Part shown: positions 8,960 to 18,336 of the stretch, piece after piece
Layout of the letters: each line of letters opens with the position of its first letter
Numbering within the stretch: position 1 is the first letter of the stretch
DNA from: Gammaproteobacteria bacterium
GTDB lineage: Bacteria; Pseudomonadota; Gammaproteobacteria; Legionellales; Legionellaceae
Direction of reading: 5' to 3'
Assembly: GCA_030147635.1 (NCBI GenBank)
Contig: JASBUZ010000030.1
Location: forward strand, 1 to 64,000
Length of the DNA stretch: 64,000 nucleotides
Notes under the pieces: generated by a model
What the model was told of the DNA's origin: nothing
The model's input: only the letters and a program-made list of their open reading frames with translations
Databases searched by the model: none
Translations under genes and position numbers: made by a program

Positions 8960-10906
8960 ATGAGTTATGTAAACATTAAGAGAGACACACGCCTGGTAAA
9001 TAATTTATCCGATGGCAACTGTATGTATTATGCATACGGTATCTCGATGATGTATTACTTAAAAAGCTTGTCTGAGCCTGTACGTAGTCAGCATACCGCA
9101 TATGTGTTTAATCGTTTAGATTTAGACCTGCCAGAGCAGCAATTATTAACCAGTATTTTGAATACGGTCGGTAATGACTTTTCTAGTCAGCAGCTTAACA
9201 CCATTCAGGAAATACTAGGCCCTGCTGCACGAATAAAAGCCGCTGATGTGATGATTAGCGACCTACAACAAGCATTGACGAGCCTTCGCGCGGCCTATGC
9301 TGCTACGGCGCCAAACCTCCCTTCCCAGACAGCACTGAATCCACTGTTCAATTCTTCTATTTATGCAGCACTTTCTGGACCTTTCGTCACTTACTTTTCA
9401 ATCCAAGCAGGCCTTGAGCCACCGCTCTTGGACGATACCATCTATGACTCTGAAATTTATAAGGTTCCGGGCATTCAAGAAAGCATAGACACTTTTTTAC
9501 AGACTTACGTGCCAAATCCCCCCCCCCAATTTGACTTAGATCAAACTGTGGCAAAAGCGGTATTCACCTTCCTAACGGATACACGATATAATGTACTGCC
9601 TGCATACGAAAATCACTTAAAACGAGATAGACGTTGGAGTACCGAAGAAGAAATTCAAACACTACACCGTTTCATTGTGGATGAAAGGAACGTACGGCGT
9701 CTCTCGGGTCTCTGGGAACAAGAGTGTACGATTGAAATCGAACTAGATATCTTAAAAAGCCTAGAAGATACCCGAGCATTTGATGGGAAGTACCAGAGGA
9801 ATGATTACAAAGATAAGACACCCGGTCTTATCTTATATCATGTCCCGGGACATTGGATGTCTATGATTCCCAAGTCCTTTATGCAGGCTCAACCTTCGCA
9901 TACACAGCCCTCCCCCAGTATATCAAATAAAAAGGACTTAAGAGCACGGTTATCAACGATGCTTCAGGACGAGTTGAATTTAGATGAGACCGCATCACAG
10001 CATATTGACCATGTTCTAAGTTCACTGATGCAATATGTCGACCAGCTGACCAACAAACGTATTAAAGCCCGTGAGTTTTCTAAACTGTGCTATAACCTAC
10101 TGCTTGAAGCACTCGGCACATCTGGGCTTTCTGAACATGAGAAGCACGCTGTCATTAATCAGGTATTTAACACCACCGTAAGCGTATTACGTGCTACCTG
10201 GATACAACCTGAGCCTCTTTTGCTTAATATTGCACAGTGTTATAAACATCAATTAACGGTGATTGAGCGTGGCGTAAAGCATACAAAAAACGTTTTACCG
10301 GTATTAGCAAAATTACATGACCTATTTGATACACATTTAGGCGGAGAAACCGTCTCAAGACAAAATGAACGTGACTTTATTAAAGCCTATCGACAGCTCG
10401 TTACAGAGAACGCAGCACTGTTGGGTGACCAAACAAAGCGTAAATTAAATTTATGCCTTAAAAAAACCCGAGAACAACTTCATATACGAACAAATTTCCA
10501 GTCATTTACAAAGCACGTATTCAAGAACATTCCCCACGATGCAGCGGAAGAGCGTGCCATTTATCAAAAAATTTGTGAGGACGTGCGTCACGCCCTGGGT
10601 ACACTTATCTTTAAGCTAGAACTCATTGAAAACGACAACCCTAAAAAAAGACAAAAAGCCTTTGAAGAATTTAAGCATACCTGTGAAGCTTCATTTAAGC
10701 GTGTAGATGGCGACTTATTGGGTAATTGGTTTATACGCCAGTTCAAACAATTTATGAACTTTTTATGCCGAATTTTTGGCTTTGAACCTTTCTCCCCTAA
10801 CCTTGCCAGGAATCAAAGAGCACGCGAATCCCTAGGCATGTTTGATATCGATGGGAATAAACAACACGCTCATGCTGCAGGCTCGTTAGGTCTCTCACCT
10901 CAGTAG
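8960..10906 (+). CDS. OTU-like cysteine protease, putative secreted deubiquitinase
   Basis: 648-residue protein. The N-terminus has the OTU catalytic signature: SDGNCMYYAYGISMMYYL, with Asp18 and candidate nucleophile Cys21. The matching histidine is in VPGHWMSMIP (His298), preceded by the hydrophobic strand LILYHV as in OTU folds. The roughly 275 residues between Cys and His are longer than in eukaryotic OTUs and mostly helical, which fits the extended helical lobe described for Legionella Lot-type deubiquitinases. Residues about 330-648 are helical with no recognised domain. AGAGGA precedes the ATG by 8 bases. No signal peptide is present, as expected for a type IV secreted effector. Activity and secretion are inferred. 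The gene contains a C10 tract (9518-9527). Confidence 0.75.
   Translation: MSYVNIKRDTRLVNNLSDGNCMYYAYGISMMYYLKSLSEPVRSQHTAYVFNRLDLDLPEQQLLTSILNTVGNDFSSQQLNTIQEILGPAARIKAADVMISDLQQALTSLRAAYAATAPNLPSQTALNPLFNSSIYAALSGPFVTYFSIQAGLEPPLLDDTIYDSEIYKVPGIQESIDTFLQTYVPNPPPQFDLDQTVAKAVFTFLTDTRYNVLPAYENHLKRDRRWSTEEEIQTLHRFIVDERNVRRLSGLWEQECTIEIELDILKSLEDTRAFDGKYQRNDYKDKTPGLILYHVPGHWMSMIPKSFMQAQPSHTQPSPSISNKKDLRARLSTMLQDELNLDETASQHIDHVLSSLMQYVDQLTNKRIKAREFSKLCYNLLLEALGTSGLSEHEKHAVINQVFNTTVSVLRATWIQPEPLLLNIAQCYKHQLTVIERGVKHTKNVLPVLAKLHDLFDTHLGGETVSRQNERDFIKAYRQLVTENAALLGDQTKRKLNLCLKKTREQLHIRTNFQSFTKHVFKNIPHDAAEERAIYQKICEDVRHALGTLIFKLELIENDNPKKRQKAFEEFKHTCEASFKRVDGDLLGNWFIRQFKQFMNFLCRIFGFEPFSPNLARNQRARESLGMFDIDGNKQHAHAAGSLGLSPQ
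9518..9527 (+). repeat. Ten-cytosine homopolymer inside the OTU-like gene
   Basis: C10 encodes Pro187-Pro189 plus the first base of the next Gln codon. It lies between the catalytic Cys21 and His298 codons, so a slip of one base would truncate the protein before the catalytic histidine. Confidence 0.9.
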
Positions 10907-10989
10907 CAATTTCATAGAAAGCCCCGTCACTTGCAAATTTGCTGCAAACCGATAACATGTGAGGAAGTTATTATTCACCTGAGTTGCCT

Positions 10990-11628
10990 GTGAGACAAAC
11001 CGTCATTGCTTGTGCTCTATTCTTGTCCCCGTTTGTAGCAACAGCCGCTACACCAATTGATGGCTGGTACTCCAACGCGTTTGGTGGTTACGCCTATCTT
11101 CCTAATAACATGGATAAGACTTATAAGAATGTCAGATACACTGATGCGAATTATGAGTCAGAGTATGACGTGGGCGGTAGCTTTGGTTATAAAAGTAATC
11201 CCATGCGTTATGAAGGCCAAGTCACCTATGTGAACGGCATGTTAGATTATGTTTATGAAAATGGCATACGTGAGCGAAAAGCTGCAGGCTACGCCAATGC
11301 TATTTTCGGTCTTGCCAACGTTTATTATGATTTTCCGATGGTCATTCCAACCATTTCTCCCTTCTTAGGAGTTGGCCTTGGCTATGGTTGGATTAATACA
11401 AAGGTAGACAACGCACGTTTAAACATTGATGGTTTTCGTGTAGCAGACAGCGCATTTGCCTACCAAGGCACCGCAGGTCTTACGTATAACTTTGCAGAAA
11501 ACTATGCCATCTTTATTGCTGCTCGTTACATCGGAACCAATACGGTGTTTGATTTAGGAAAACGCTTTCAGGCATACCTTGCAAATGGCGGTGTTATTTA
11601 CCGTTATGATGAGGCAAAATACAAATAA
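10990..11628 (+). CDS. Outer-membrane beta-barrel protein
   Basis: Probable 8-stranded outer-membrane barrel of the opacity/OmpA-barrel type. A signal peptide (MRQTVIACALFLSPFVATAA) precedes alternating aromatic strands such as GWYSNAFGGYAYLPNNMD, GGSFGYKSN and ISPFLGVGLGYGWI. The protein ends with a strand (GGVIYRYDEAKYK) but not with a classical terminal Phe. I chose GTG 10990; a TTG two codons earlier is the alternative. 212 residues. It is followed 38 bases later by a second barrel gene, and the two may form an operon. Surface-exposed loops and ligand are unknown. Confidence 0.75.
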   Translation: MRQTVIACALFLSPFVATAATPIDGWYSNAFGGYAYLPNNMDKTYKNVRYTDANYESEYDVGGSFGYKSNPMRYEGQVTYVNGMLDYVYENGIRERKAAGYANAIFGLANVYYDFPMVIPTISPFLGVGLGYGWINTKVDNARLNIDGFRVADSAFAYQGTAGLTYNFAENYAIFIAARYIGTNTVFDLGKRFQAYLANGGVIYRYDEAKYK

Positions 11629-11666
11629 AATACCATAACCAGATTGATAACTAAGGATAGTATTTC

Positions 11667-12437
11667 ATGAGATGGCTTTTAAAAATCCTGCTTGCAGGTC
11701 TCACCATCAGTACAACCAGCTATGCCTTTAATCCGCAGCCGGAGTGGTACGCAGGACTGATTGTCGGCGCAAACTACGCAGCCAACGTTAAATTTACCTA
11801 TATCGATGATATTCGCCCCACTAACCCAGGCGGTATTAAGCGACCAGGCCAACTTGGACACGATATTATGGGCAGCATTGGTGGGCAACTTGGTTATCGT
11901 TTTTGTGATAATTTCCGTATCGAGTTTGAAGGCATTTACAACAACAACCCCTACAGTTATCTGAGACTGAATGATGTCACCATTCATAGTCCTGACACCA
12001 GTACTGGCCTTCGCTTAAGTGGACAAACTCAATCCGGTGTCGGTACCTTCAACATTTATTATGATATGTTTGGTGACTACTCTTCAAAGGCAGTCCCTTA
12101 CATTGGGCTTGGTATTGGTTATGCTTATATCGTCAATCAAATTGAATTTTATTATAACGATCAACTGCTCGGCACCAATGTTGAAAATTTTTTACTGCAA
12201 AACTTTGGAGTCACACCAAGCGATAAGAGCCGCTCAGGCATTGTTGGGCAAGCCATTGCGGGTATTAGCTATTATTTAGATGACTACGCTTACTTTGCCC
12301 TAGATGGTCGTTATTTAGTATCGCAAGAACAGACCATTCTTGCCCGCCAAACCAAACGAGTCACTAACCAGTTTGATGCTAAATATCAACAATATAGTGT
12401 AAATATCGTGTTTAATAGTGCTTTTGATTGTAGTTAG
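11667..12437 (+). CDS. Outer-membrane beta-barrel protein
   Basis: 256-residue exported barrel protein. Signal peptide MRWLLKILLAGLTISTTSYA, then strand patterns typical of surface antigens of intracellular bacteria: WYAGLIVGANYAANVKF, IGGQLGYRFCDNFRIEFEG, AVPYIGLGIGYAYI and YAYFALDGRYLV. It lies between another barrel gene and rpe, 3 bases before rpe, so it is probably read through into rpe and slt. Function unknown; it resembles its upstream neighbour in architecture rather than in detailed sequence. Confidence 0.75.
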   Translation: MRWLLKILLAGLTISTTSYAFNPQPEWYAGLIVGANYAANVKFTYIDDIRPTNPGGIKRPGQLGHDIMGSIGGQLGYRFCDNFRIEFEGIYNNNPYSYLRLNDVTIHSPDTSTGLRLSGQTQSGVGTFNIYYDMFGDYSSKAVPYIGLGIGYAYIVNQIEFYYNDQLLGTNVENFLLQNFGVTPSDKSRSGIVGQAIAGISYYLDDYAYFALDGRYLVSQEQTILARQTKRVTNQFDAKYQQYSVNIVFNSAFDCS

Positions 12438-12440
12438 CTT

Positions 12441-13082
12441 ATGATACTTCCATCGCTTCTGGCTGCGAACAGTATGCAGCTCGGACAAGAAATTGAAACT
12501 GTTTTACAAGCTGGTGCTGACGGCCTTCATCTCGATATTATGGACAATCATTATGTACCAAACTTGAGTTTTGGACCCGCCATTGCCAAAGATATTCGAG
12601 CACACTTTCCCAAGCTACTCTTAGATGTTCACCTGATGATTACCCCGGTAGATGCGATGGTTGAAGCGTTCATCAAAGCTGGCGCTAGCCGCATTAGCTT
12701 TCACCCCGACGCGACCAAAACTCCAGAAAATACATTAAAAACCATCCAGGCCGCAGGCGTTGAAGCAGGCCTCGTCTTAAACCCAGATGTGCCTTTTGAA
12801 GTCATTCATAATGACTTGCCTTATCTTGACTTTGTACTCGTCATGACAGTTAACCCAGGCTTTGGCAATCAAGCCTTTATGCCTGAGGTGCTCCCCAAAA
12901 TCCAATCTCTCAAGCAAACCTACCCCACCCTCCCCATCATGGTTGATGGTGGTGTCTCCGAAAAAAATCTCTCTCTGCTCAAGCAAGCAGGCGCCACACA
13001 ATTTGTCATGGGCTCTGCTATATTTAAAACCATGAACTACCAAAAAACACTTCAAATGATGAAAGCTGAGCTTGCAAAATAA
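12441..13082 (+). CDS. rpe: Ribulose-phosphate 3-epimerase
   Basis: Interconverts ribulose 5-phosphate and xylulose 5-phosphate in the pentose phosphate pathway. The 213-residue TIM barrel is the normal length and has all signature regions: ILPSLLAAN at the N-terminus, ADGLHLDIMDNHYVPN with the metal-binding His/Asp, LDVHLMI, VLVMTVNPGFGNQAF, and IMVDGGV near the C-terminus. It begins 3 bases after a barrel gene and overlaps slt by one base (TAATG), indicating translational coupling. Confidence 0.97.
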   Translation: MILPSLLAANSMQLGQEIETVLQAGADGLHLDIMDNHYVPNLSFGPAIAKDIRAHFPKLLLDVHLMITPVDAMVEAFIKAGASRISFHPDATKTPENTLKTIQAAGVEAGLVLNPDVPFEVIHNDLPYLDFVLVMTVNPGFGNQAFMPEVLPKIQSLKQTYPTLPIMVDGGVSEKNLSLLKQAGATQFVMGSAIFKTMNYQKTLQMMKAELAK

Positions 13083-14917
13083 TGATGAATACTTTTTTTC
13101 GCCTGTTATGTGGTGTTTCTCTGGCACTCGCAACTTGTGCGAACACGACCGTTCAGCCCTCTTATTTGAATCGCTTCACAGATTACTTGACCTGGAGTAA
13201 ACATCTTCCAGAAAAACCAAGTCCTGCTTTCTTAGAATTTATCGACGGCAATGCACCTCTCTCACGAAAACTACGTGAAAAATGGTTGTACGCACTCGCT
13301 AAAAATAATGACTGGTCGACCTATGCTGAGCACTATCAGGAATCCAAAGACATTAACTTACAATGTTATGAAGTCTTTGCCTTGTATCAACAACAAAAAG
13401 ATGTACTCGATGCAGCCAAAAAAATCTGGCTAACTGGTGAAAATTTACCGTCTGCTTGCGACAAACTATTTAGCGCTTTAATCGACAACCATATCATCAG
13501 CAACGACTTAATTCTCGAGCGGGTAGAACTCGTGCTAGAAAAACGAAATGTGGCTCTAGCCAAATATTTAGTGGCTCATGCTAATCTAGCCAACCCACAT
13601 GAAAAACGCACCCTTGAGTTAATTCAAAAGCAACCTACCCGTATTAGCTCTTTGAGTCCAAGCAGGCTGCACAGTAATTATTATCTGTATGGCTTGAAGC
13701 GACTGATTTCTTCAAACCCCAAACGTGCCATCGCACTTTGGGAGGAAATAAAAACCAAACAACTTTTGAGCGATGAGCAAAAGCAAGCGTTCCTTGCACA
13801 CCTAGCCTTGTATCAAGCCATAAGAAACAAGCCTGACTCTTATGTTTGGTTTAGTAAGGTAAATCCCGATGCCTACAATGAAACACTCATCGATTGGCAA
13901 ATTCGTTTTGCATTGCGAAACCATGAGTGGGAACGCGTTAAAACGCTGATAGAGCTCTCAAGCAAAAAAGAAGACCCTGCTTGGCAGTATTGGCTCGCAC
14001 GCGCTGAAATAGCGCTTGGCAACCAAGCAGAGGGAGAAGCGATTTATCAAGAACTTGCCAAAACCAGGCACTATTATGGTTTTCTAGCAAGCACACACCT
14101 CAAACAACCTCTTAACTTTCAACAAGAAAACGCCAGTCACACCGAGGCACTACTCGAAGAATATCATTCCATTATCGAAGAGATAAAAACACTCTATAAC
14201 AACCATCAACACTTGCAAGCGTCCAGAATGGCCAATGACTTTGCCAGTGAGCTGCCCAAAGACAAGAAAAGTGCTTTTATTTCCTGGATTGCGCACAACC
14301 TACATTGGACTGGAAAATCTGTATATCTCAGTGGTGATGATGAGCTTAGCAATCAGCTGACACTTCGCTTTCCACTGGCGCATCAAAAAAGTATTCAGCA
14401 GTACGCACGCCAGTACCAAATTCCTGAAGCGTTGGTTTATGCAATTATTCGACAAGAAAGCGCCTTTCGTCATGATGTTACCTCACCAGTTGGCGCCCAT
14501 GGGCTTATGCAACTCATGCCTAAAACTGCAAAACATATGGCGCGACAAAAACGAATTTCCTACCGAAACACCAAAGATTTATTTGTACCCGACAAAAATA
14601 TTCAACTTGGAGTCGCCTACCTAAATCATTTGGCAAAACGTTTTGATAATAATCCGTTGCTGATGGTAGCAGCTTATAATGCGGGGCCTCAGCAAGTGAA
14701 TCGCTGGCTGAAAACACACCCCATCCAGGCAGAAGAAATTGATATCTGGATTGAAACACTGCCTTGGGGGGAGACTCGAAATTACTTAAAAGCTGTGATG
14801 GCGTTCTACGCGGTCTATCAGCACCGCCTCAATCAAAAGGCGGGCTTAACTGCTTTTATGAAACAGAATATCAATCATAATAGTCCGAATAAGGGTTACA
14901 AGACGGCAAGTCAATAG
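13082..14917 (+). CDS. slt: Soluble lytic murein transglycosylase
   Basis: Periplasmic enzyme that cleaves the MurNAc-GlcNAc bond of peptidoglycan with formation of a 1,6-anhydro product. 611 residues: signal peptide, a long superhelical alpha domain (about 30-430) as in Slt70, then the lysozyme-fold catalytic domain. The catalytic glutamate is Glu459 in YAIIRQESAFRHD, followed by GAHGLMQLMPKTAK and AAYNAGPQQVNRWL. The start overlaps the stop of rpe (TAATG); a second Met follows at once. The 3' end runs 47 bases into the 3' end of the convergent fabY gene, so both C-termini share the same DNA. Confidence 0.93.
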   Translation: MMNTFFRLLCGVSLALATCANTTVQPSYLNRFTDYLTWSKHLPEKPSPAFLEFIDGNAPLSRKLREKWLYALAKNNDWSTYAEHYQESKDINLQCYEVFALYQQQKDVLDAAKKIWLTGENLPSACDKLFSALIDNHIISNDLILERVELVLEKRNVALAKYLVAHANLANPHEKRTLELIQKQPTRISSLSPSRLHSNYYLYGLKRLISSNPKRAIALWEEIKTKQLLSDEQKQAFLAHLALYQAIRNKPDSYVWFSKVNPDAYNETLIDWQIRFALRNHEWERVKTLIELSSKKEDPAWQYWLARAEIALGNQAEGEAIYQELAKTRHYYGFLASTHLKQPLNFQQENASHTEALLEEYHSIIEEIKTLYNNHQHLQASRMANDFASELPKDKKSAFISWIAHNLHWTGKSVYLSGDDELSNQLTLRFPLAHQKSIQQYARQYQIPEALVYAIIRQESAFRHDVTSPVGAHGLMQLMPKTAKHMARQKRISYRNTKDLFVPDKNIQLGVAYLNHLAKRFDNNPLLMVAAYNAGPQQVNRWLKTHPIQAEEIDIWIETLPWGETRNYLKAVMAFYAVYQHRLNQKAGLTAFMKQNINHNSPNKGYKTASQ

Positions 14918-16670
14918 CCGTTTCAAACTCTGAGAGCTTAAGCGTTTTAGGGGTCATCGTGACTGATGACTCATCCATCACACACTCACCAAACTGATAC
15001 ACAATCCGCTCACTCCCCGCAGTCGCACGCTTATCCAAAGCTTCTATTTCATCTGCAACCGCTTCATGTTTTTTCTGATAAGAAGCCGCCTTTTTAGCGC
15101 CATACTTGTGAGTAAGCATCTCAAGCGTTTTCTCCGGAGATAGCACTAAAGCGCTCGCATTATTGCCACCAAACCCTTTAGAATTCAGCAAAACCGCTTT
15201 CATCTCAGCTCCCTTCTCACCAACCTCGAGATGGTCCATCAAAATATTTAAGTGTGAGTGATGCACATCCTCTGCAAGATGATCAATTGTTTTGATGCCT
15301 GGGATAATCCCATACTGCCAAACACCAAGAGACGTGATGAGCTGATCACCTGCTGCAGCGCCTACCGTGTGCCCAACATACGCTTTAATCGCTGCAACGG
15401 GCCAAGACTTCATAGAAAAAGTCTTCGCGACTTCATTAATAATATGACTTTCTGTCACTCGATTTTGAGGTGTTCCGGTCCCATGCGCTTGCACATAGGT
15501 TTGACTTAGATTACCAAACATCGCATTGGCCAAGGCTGCCGCTTTCGCCATCGTAATGTAATTCCCGACACCAGGGCCTGCAATCGATTTTTTATTGGCA
15601 TCTGCGTGTACAAATACATCTGCCACCGAGCCATAAATATGCGCACCAAGTTCAAACGCAAGCGTGTCATCCATTAAAATTACGAACTGGCCGGCTTCTG
15701 CAAGTGTAAAACCTGCATTGGTTGAGAAAGGTCGACAAGCCCGTCTGTGATTGATGACATCAGTACCATCTATCTCTTGTAGTTCTTTATCAGTGGCAAG
15801 CGCCCCCATCACACGAAACCCTTCAACCACTTCAGGGAGTAAAGGTGCTTCAATACCTCCGACGATGGCAACTCTCGCCTTACCAGATTGAATACTTTCT
15901 AAGCCTTGTTTTAGGTTATATAAAAATGTGGCACAAGCACCAACATTATGGCCTGTGGTCCCGACACTATTAATGACATAGCTGTTGACGAAATCAGCTG
16001 CCATTTCAGACAGTGATAAAGCCATCATTTTAGAGTTCACACGCTTGCCTAAAAGTGGCTGACCAATAACACCACCCAGTGCGTCTTCATCGATTTGAGC
16101 CAGTGCACTGCCAGCATACACAGCAACTTCATCCGGCTTAATGTGTTTGAGAACTTCTTTCCACTCAATCCCCATAGAATTTAAGGCGTCTGAAATACTG
16201 TATATGGACAGTTTGAGTCCGCGGGGATGATGGTGTGAGTTATAGAGCGTACCTGGGTCAAAGCCACTGGGTAAGCCTCCAGCACTACTTACTTGAAGCG
16301 CAACTTCTTCGGGTAAAAACACATCTTGTTCTGAGGTAATTGTGATTTTTTCTTCGATGGTTTTAGTTTTGTGAACTAGAAACTCTGCTGAATCACCGTT
16401 GATACGCGCTCTTTGATGCATGTATGCAGCATTCGGGTTAAAACGCTCGATTCGACGCACTAAGGTTCCCGCTTTAATCACCTCAATCTGTGCCGCAGTT
16501 AAGTCACCTTGAATGGAGAGCCCCATACGGCGCCCTAAATCAAGCCAGGTGTCTTTAAGCACATCACTTGGCAAAACATCACTGAGCATACGTTTGTAGC
16601 TATGATAGCCAGAGCTTCGCCCTGCTGCATTCATGCCGCCCATGCCAACAATCACTGGTAATCTTTTCAT
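14871..16670 (-). CDS. fabY: Beta-ketoacyl synthase, FabY type
   Basis: Condensing enzyme of type II fatty acid synthesis. At 599 residues it is much longer than FabF/FabB (about 410), and the N-terminus LPVIVGMGGMNAAGRSS plus LVRRIERFNPNA match the Pseudomonas FabY family, which starts fatty acid synthesis in place of FabH. The thiolase-fold triad is present: Cys246 in GACATFLYN, His396 in QAHGTGTPQ and His434 in VGHTVGAAAG. Its last 47 bases overlap slt. The gene is monocistronic here, with no acp or fab neighbours, so FabY rather than FabF rests on length and N-terminus. Confidence 0.85.
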   Translation of the reverse strand: MKRLPVIVGMGGMNAAGRSSGYHSYKRMLSDVLPSDVLKDTWLDLGRRMGLSIQGDLTAAQIEVIKAGTLVRRIERFNPNAAYMHQRARINGDSAEFLVHKTKTIEEKITITSEQDVFLPEEVALQVSSAGGLPSGFDPGTLYNSHHHPRGLKLSIYSISDALNSMGIEWKEVLKHIKPDEVAVYAGSALAQIDEDALGGVIGQPLLGKRVNSKMMALSLSEMAADFVNSYVINSVGTTGHNVGACATFLYNLKQGLESIQSGKARVAIVGGIEAPLLPEVVEGFRVMGALATDKELQEIDGTDVINHRRACRPFSTNAGFTLAEAGQFVILMDDTLAFELGAHIYGSVADVFVHADANKKSIAGPGVGNYITMAKAAALANAMFGNLSQTYVQAHGTGTPQNRVTESHIINEVAKTFSMKSWPVAAIKAYVGHTVGAAAGDQLITSLGVWQYGIIPGIKTIDHLAEDVHHSHLNILMDHLEVGEKGAEMKAVLLNSKGFGGNNASALVLSPEKTLEMLTHKYGAKKAASYQKKHEAVADEIEALDKRATAGSERIVYQFGECVMDESSVTMTPKTLKLSEFETAIDLPSCNPYSDYYD

Positions 16671-16729
16671 GTCTACTTTTACCCCAAAAAACTGTCGTTC
16701 AGTCTACTTTAAATGCAGTGAACAGACAA

Positions 16730-17137
16730 CTAGGAGGGTGTATACTGATTATCTGAATCGGGCCCTTCATCTCTTCCTTGATTAAGCTTTTTTCGGAAGT
16801 CATCTGTTTTGTTTTCAGCTTCATCATCAGAAACGTCTGGTGTATTAGGCGCTGTTTTATTGGCAACCTCAACACTTCTTTGCTGAATGAACGCCTGGCA
16901 TGTTTCCTCTACCTCTTTTCTATCAGTCTTACCTAAATCTATATTATCTAAAGGTATTTCAGCGGCCTTTAATACTTTTAACATGCCATCTTTATCATTG
17001 CCTTCAATGGCCAAGTCCATCATTGCATTTAAAGCGTCATAAAATATGGTGTGCTCAAACAACCCTTCAAACTGACATAAAGCAGTTAAGTCTTCTATTC
17101 TTCGGTCCCAGTTTTTTTGCGGTTTAATTGCAGCCAT
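16730..17137 (-). CDS. Unknown small acidic protein
   Basis: 135-residue cytoplasmic protein with no recognised domain. The first 85 residues are helical; the last 45 are very polar and acidic (DVSDDEAENKTDD and following) and likely disordered. An excellent ribosome site (GGAGGAAT) precedes the ATG by 5-6 bases, which supports a real gene. It lies alone between fabY and the divergent pdh operon. Function not assigned. Confidence 0.65.
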   Translation of the reverse strand: MAAIKPQKNWDRRIEDLTALCQFEGLFEHTIFYDALNAMMDLAIEGNDKDGMLKVLKAAEIPLDNIDLGKTDRKEVEETCQAFIQQRSVEVANKTAPNTPDVSDDEAENKTDDFRKKLNQGRDEGPDSDNQYTPS

Positions 17138-17267
17138 AGTTCATTCCTCCGAGTCAAAAGTTTATTCTTTATAGTGTAGACCACTTATTAAGCTTCAGCC
17201 CCTGGTTTTTTATTTCAATTCTCGCTATGCTAGCCCGATTCGAATTGCTTACATAAGGAAATGGGCT

Positions 17268-18335
17268 GTGACAACTGTAGTTGCTCGTTTTGAAGTTTCG
17301 TACCAACAATTACTCAATGAAAGTAGTGAATTAATCGGTACCCTCCCAGAGTTTGCAAAGCAAAAAGATACCCTACTCTCCCTGTACAAAACCATGCTTC
17401 AAACCCGCCTTTTTGATAAAAAAGCGATTGCGTTGCAGCGCACGGGGCAAATGGGCACTTATGCACCGATTAACACACAAGAAGCCATTTCGACCGCGAT
17501 TGGACATGCATTGAAGCCTGAAGATGTTTTTGTTCCCTACTACAGGGATTACGCAGCACAATTTCAGCGTGGCGTTAAAATGTCTGAAATTCTCGCCTAT
17601 TGGGGAGGTGATGAGCGCGGCAGTCAATTCGCTTGCAACTCCAAAGACTTACCCATTTGCGTGCCTATTGCCTCTCAATGTTTACATGCTTCAGGGGCTG
17701 CGTTTGCTTTCAAACATCGTGGTGAAGCGCGTGTGGCCCTTGCCTGTGTTGGGGATGGCGGCACCTCTGAAGGTGACTTTTATGAAGCCTTAAATGCAGC
17801 CGGCGCTTGGAAACTGCCCGTGGTATTTGTCGTCAACAATAATCAGTGGGCTATCTCTGTACCACTCGAGCAGCAAACCAGTTGCGAAACACTCGCGCAA
17901 AAAGCCATTGCTGCAGGTTTCGAAGGGGTTCAAGTCGATGGCAACGACATTTTGGCTGCACGAGAAGTCATTGGAAATGCCATTGAAAAAGCACGTCGCG
18001 GTGAAGGCCCAACGCTGGTTGAAGCACTCACCTATCGCCTCTCAGACCATACTACAGCCGATGATGCAACTCGTTATCAGCCGCAAGGTGAGGTCAAAGA
18101 AGCAGAAACGAGAGAGCCCATTGCGCGCTTCAGGCGCTTTTTAGAAAAAGAACATGACTGGGATACAGCGCAAGATGAAGCACTCACCGCAACCCTTAAA
18201 GCAGAAGTAGATGCCGCGGTACAAGAGTATTTAAGTAAAACGCCACAAGGTGTCCAAAGCATGTTTGATTATCATTACGCTGAAACTCCTGACGCATTAC
18301 TGGAACAACGCGCGATTGCAGAGGAGAATTTATAA
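17268..18335 (+). CDS. pdhA: Pyruvate dehydrogenase E1 component, alpha subunit
   Basis: Thiamin-diphosphate-dependent decarboxylase subunit of the heterotetrameric (alpha2beta2) E1, as found in Gram-positives, mitochondria and some gammaproteobacteria rather than the homodimeric AceE. The ThDP/Mg motif begins GDGGTSEGDFYEALNAAG and ends NNNQWAIS; the RDY...RG segment (YYRDYAAQFQRG) is the usual alpha-subunit loop. GTG start with AAGGA 8 bases upstream. 355 residues, first gene of pdhA-pdhB-pdhC. A branched-chain 2-oxoacid dehydrogenase is the alternative; sequence alone does not fix the substrate. Confidence 0.88.
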   Translation: MTTVVARFEVSYQQLLNESSELIGTLPEFAKQKDTLLSLYKTMLQTRLFDKKAIALQRTGQMGTYAPINTQEAISTAIGHALKPEDVFVPYYRDYAAQFQRGVKMSEILAYWGGDERGSQFACNSKDLPICVPIASQCLHASGAAFAFKHRGEARVALACVGDGGTSEGDFYEALNAAGAWKLPVVFVVNNNQWAISVPLEQQTSCETLAQKAIAAGFEGVQVDGNDILAAREVIGNAIEKARRGEGPTLVEALTYRLSDHTTADDATRYQPQGEVKEAETREPIARFRRFLEKEHDWDTAQDEALTATLKAEVDAAVQEYLSKTPQGVQSMFDYHYAETPDALLEQRAIAEENL

Positions 18336-18336
18336 A

